Shown: positions 15,611 to 17,162 of the stretch, piece after piece
Layout: each line of letters starts with the position of its first letter
How positions within the stretch are numbered: position 1 is the first letter of the stretch
Assembly: GCA_964520785.1 (NCBI GenBank)
Contig: CAZFQG010000140.1
Coordinates: 1 to 17,162 of the forward strand
Reading direction: 5' to 3'
DNA: 17,162 bases
Source: CAZFQG01 sp964520785
GTDB taxonomy: Bacteria > Planctomycetota > Planctomycetia > Pirellulales > Thermoguttaceae
Program-made: the position numbers and the translations under genes
The notes under the pieces: model-generated
What the model saw: only the letters and a program-made list of their open reading frames with translations
What the model was told of the DNA's origin: nothing
Database searches by the model: none

Positions 15611-17002
15611 TTATTCCGTGTCGGTCACCGCCACCCCCATTGCCTCGGCCATCGCCGCGACGATCAGCCTTTCCGTCATGGGCGCGACCCAACAGTAGTG
15701 ATCATCGTAGCCGTCCTTCCAGCATTGGTCGGTGGGGACATAGCCGAGGACACCATCGCCGAAGCCGGCAACGGCGACGAACGACTCCGGCGCGAGCTTC
15801 TGGGCGGTCAGTTGATACCCGACGAAGGCCTCCGAGGGGAGAATGACGTGCATCGCGGCACCGTCGGCGAAACTCAGGCAGGGGACGTCGATGGGTGTTT
15901 CGATCCGTTTCCGCCAACTCAAACCGAGCGCCGCCGAGACTCGGCTCCATCGCGATTCCTTCTCGTCCGCCAGAATCCGCTTCATCGCGTAGATCGTGAA
16001 TATCCCCTCGTCGCGCGGCGGCAGGAGCAACTCGGCGCAGCGGAACTCGATCGGACCGAGCGGCCGGGTCTTCGTCGCGTCCCACGCGGCCCTCATGCCT
16101 TGGTAGAGCCGGTCGGCCAGGATGGGACGGTTCTCCTTCGGAGCCCCCTCGTTCCATTTCCCCACCGTCGTGTCCCCCGCGCACCCGGTCACGTAGATTT
16201 GAAAGACCTCCGGCGTTTCCTTCTGCAGCCGGTCCCGGGCCATTCCGACGAAATCGGCGGAGACGCTACCGTTGCCGTAGTAGCTCATCGGATGGACCGC
16301 GTAGGTGTGCCACGCCAGAACGGGAGTATCGCCGTCCCACAGACTGATCGTCTTGACCAGGGGATCGATCTCGCCCACCGGCGCGCCGTAGATGTCGCCG
16401 CTGGCGCTGCCGCGGTTCCAGGAGATATGGCCTTCCGGTGAGACCACCCGGCGGTTACACGCCACCCTATCGACCTCCGCCTGGCCCAAGCCGATATGCG
16501 TGACCTGGCGGGGGGACTTGATCGCCTCTCGTATCGCGGCGGCGGTTCGCTGGACGGCCGTTTCGTGGAATTCCGCATCACAGTTCGCCCCCTTCATGCC
16601 GTATTCGTCCAGCATCTTCTGAGCGGTCAGGTCGCAAATGGGCGCGTCGTGCTGATGCACCGTGCTGAGCATCACCCGCTGGGGGCTCGTCCCGGCCGAC
16701 TCGGCGAGGATATCCCGCCAACGTTCAAACGAATCGTTGTTGACCTGGCACCAGTCGAGTACGACGAAGACGATTGGTTTCTCCGTTCCCAGCAGGACGA
16801 ACCCCTTGGCGTAGAGCGGATCGACGATCTCCGTAGCGTCGGCGACGCCGCCCCCCATGCAGGCATGGCCGATCGGAATGGTAATGTCCGCCTCGAACGG
16901 GGCGACATGGTAAACCAACTCCTCGCCATGCGCGACACTCATTGAAAAAAAGAGCAAGGGCACAAGGATGAACGAAGTGCGTGCTCGCAGGTTGAATATC
17001 AT
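15611..17002 (-). CDS. Secreted neutral/alkaline ceramidase-like protein
   Basis: I choose the ATG at 17002 because it begins a signal peptide (about residues 1-25, ending S-V-A-H-G); the frame opens at 17080. This gives 463 residues, close to the N-terminal domain of neutral ceramidases but lacking their C-terminal domain. Related segments in order are LSTVHQHDAP (114-121; ceramidases have THTHSGP), WHTYAVHPMSYYG (231-243), SADFVGMARDRL, YVTGCAGDTT (270-279), PSEAFVG (389-395) and GYVPT (420-424). H116/H118, H237, E391 and a Tyr near 430-436 are plausible zinc ligands by analogy. The serine expected in the GCAGD segment of true ceramidases is not seen, so the enzyme may hydrolyse another amide or ester, or be inactive. 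Planctomycetes carry many such short homologues. It probably acts in the periplasm or outside. Confidence 0.8.
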   Translation of the reverse strand: MIFNLRARTSFILVPLLFFSMSVAHGEELVYHVAPFEADITIPIGHACMGGGVADATEIVDPLYAKGFVLLGTEKPIVFVVLDWCQVNNDSFERWRDILAESAGTSPQRVMLSTVHQHDAPICDLTAQKMLDEYGMKGANCDAEFHETAVQRTAAAIREAIKSPRQVTHIGLGQAEVDRVACNRRVVSPEGHISWNRGSASGDIYGAPVGEIDPLVKTISLWDGDTPVLAWHTYAVHPMSYYGNGSVSADFVGMARDRLQKETPEVFQIYVTGCAGDTTVGKWNEGAPKENRPILADRLYQGMRAAWDATKTRPLGPIEFRCAELLLPPRDEGIFTIYAMKRILADEKESRWSRVSAALGLSWRKRIETPIDVPCLSFADGAAMHVILPSEAFVGYQLTAQKLAPESFVAVAGFGDGVLGYVPTDQCWKDGYDDHYCWVAPMTERLIVAAMAEAMGVAVTDTE

Positions 17003-17108
17003 CGTACGAATTCCGCTAATGAATAGAAATGGTAGGTCGCGGCAAACGGATTGCTCGTGAGGGACATACTGGCACTGCATCGCCGAAATCGTCGTGCCGC
17101 GGGATCAG

Positions 17109-17162
17109 TTAGAACTCAGTCTGGTACTTCTCGGTCATCTTCCGGCGAATGTCGCTGGTGAC
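17109..17162 (-). CDS. Possible C-terminal fragment of a gene entering from the right
   Basis: On the minus strand a frame is open from the window edge to a TAA at 17109-17111 and encodes 17 residues ending in KMTEKYQTEF. The charged composition looks protein-like, but the stretch is too short to identify. If real, it lies 106 bases upstream of the ceramidase-like gene on the same strand and may share its transcript. Confidence 0.35.
   Translation of the reverse strand, partial: VTSDIRRKMTEKYQTEF

Noticed and set aside
15350..16441. Plus-strand open frame of 363 codons
   Set aside because: It lies opposite the ceramidase-like gene and the PEP-CTERM start, covers a good minus-strand promoter and shows no protein features.

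Overview
The window is GC-rich bacterial chromosome that most resembles a planctomycete, probably of the Pirellulales type and possibly from a metagenome-assembled genome. The pointers are a DUF58 / BatA-like / von Willebrand factor A (VWA) gene cluster, a XylR-type AraC regulator, a protein with dockerin-like repeats and a PEP-CTERM tail, a Tat-exported Asp-box sialidase-like protein, a ceramidase-fold secreted protein and a URO-D-family protein. This assignment rests on gene content only. A run of 10 N at 3291-3300 marks an assembly gap.

Layout. (1) 1-6135, plus strand: the 3' end of a URO-D-family gene, then a tightly packed membrane VWA cluster. The DUF58 gene, the BatA-like gene and a 941-residue protein with two VWA domains are joined by ATGA stop/start overlaps. 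No MoxR ATPase lies next to the cluster in the window. (2) 6303-7298, plus: a Gfo/Idh/MocA oxidoreductase with its own leader. (3) 11761-7335, minus: ribosome recycling factor (frr), then a TolC-like secreted protein built from two related halves, then a XylR/AraC-type sugar-sensing regulator that converges on the oxidoreductase. (4) 11762-12075: a 314-base divergent intergenic region with two adjacent small hairpins. (5) 12076-14393, plus: a CPBP-family membrane protease, then a sialidase-like secreted protein behind a good sigma70-like promoter. (6) 17162-14643, minus: a possible C-terminal fragment at the window edge, a ceramidase-like secreted protein, and a dockerin/PEP-CTERM exported protein with the best promoter and ribosome binding site of the window.

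How it works together. The first block is one translationally coupled unit that should place several VWA domains at the inner membrane; by family analogy it would be a MoxR-dependent chaperone or envelope-stress module. The rest looks like an accessory carbohydrate or glycoconjugate-use region: a sugar-acid type oxidoreductase, a sugar-responsive regulator, a sialidase-like protein, a ceramidase-fold hydrolase and a surface-anchored dockerin protein, interrupted by the housekeeping gene frr. I see no mobile element, CRISPR array, tRNA or rRNA. No clearly new system is proven. The most distinctive items are the MoxR-less VWA cluster with its double-VWA protein, the internally duplicated TolC-like protein, and the ceramidase-fold protein with altered active-site motifs.
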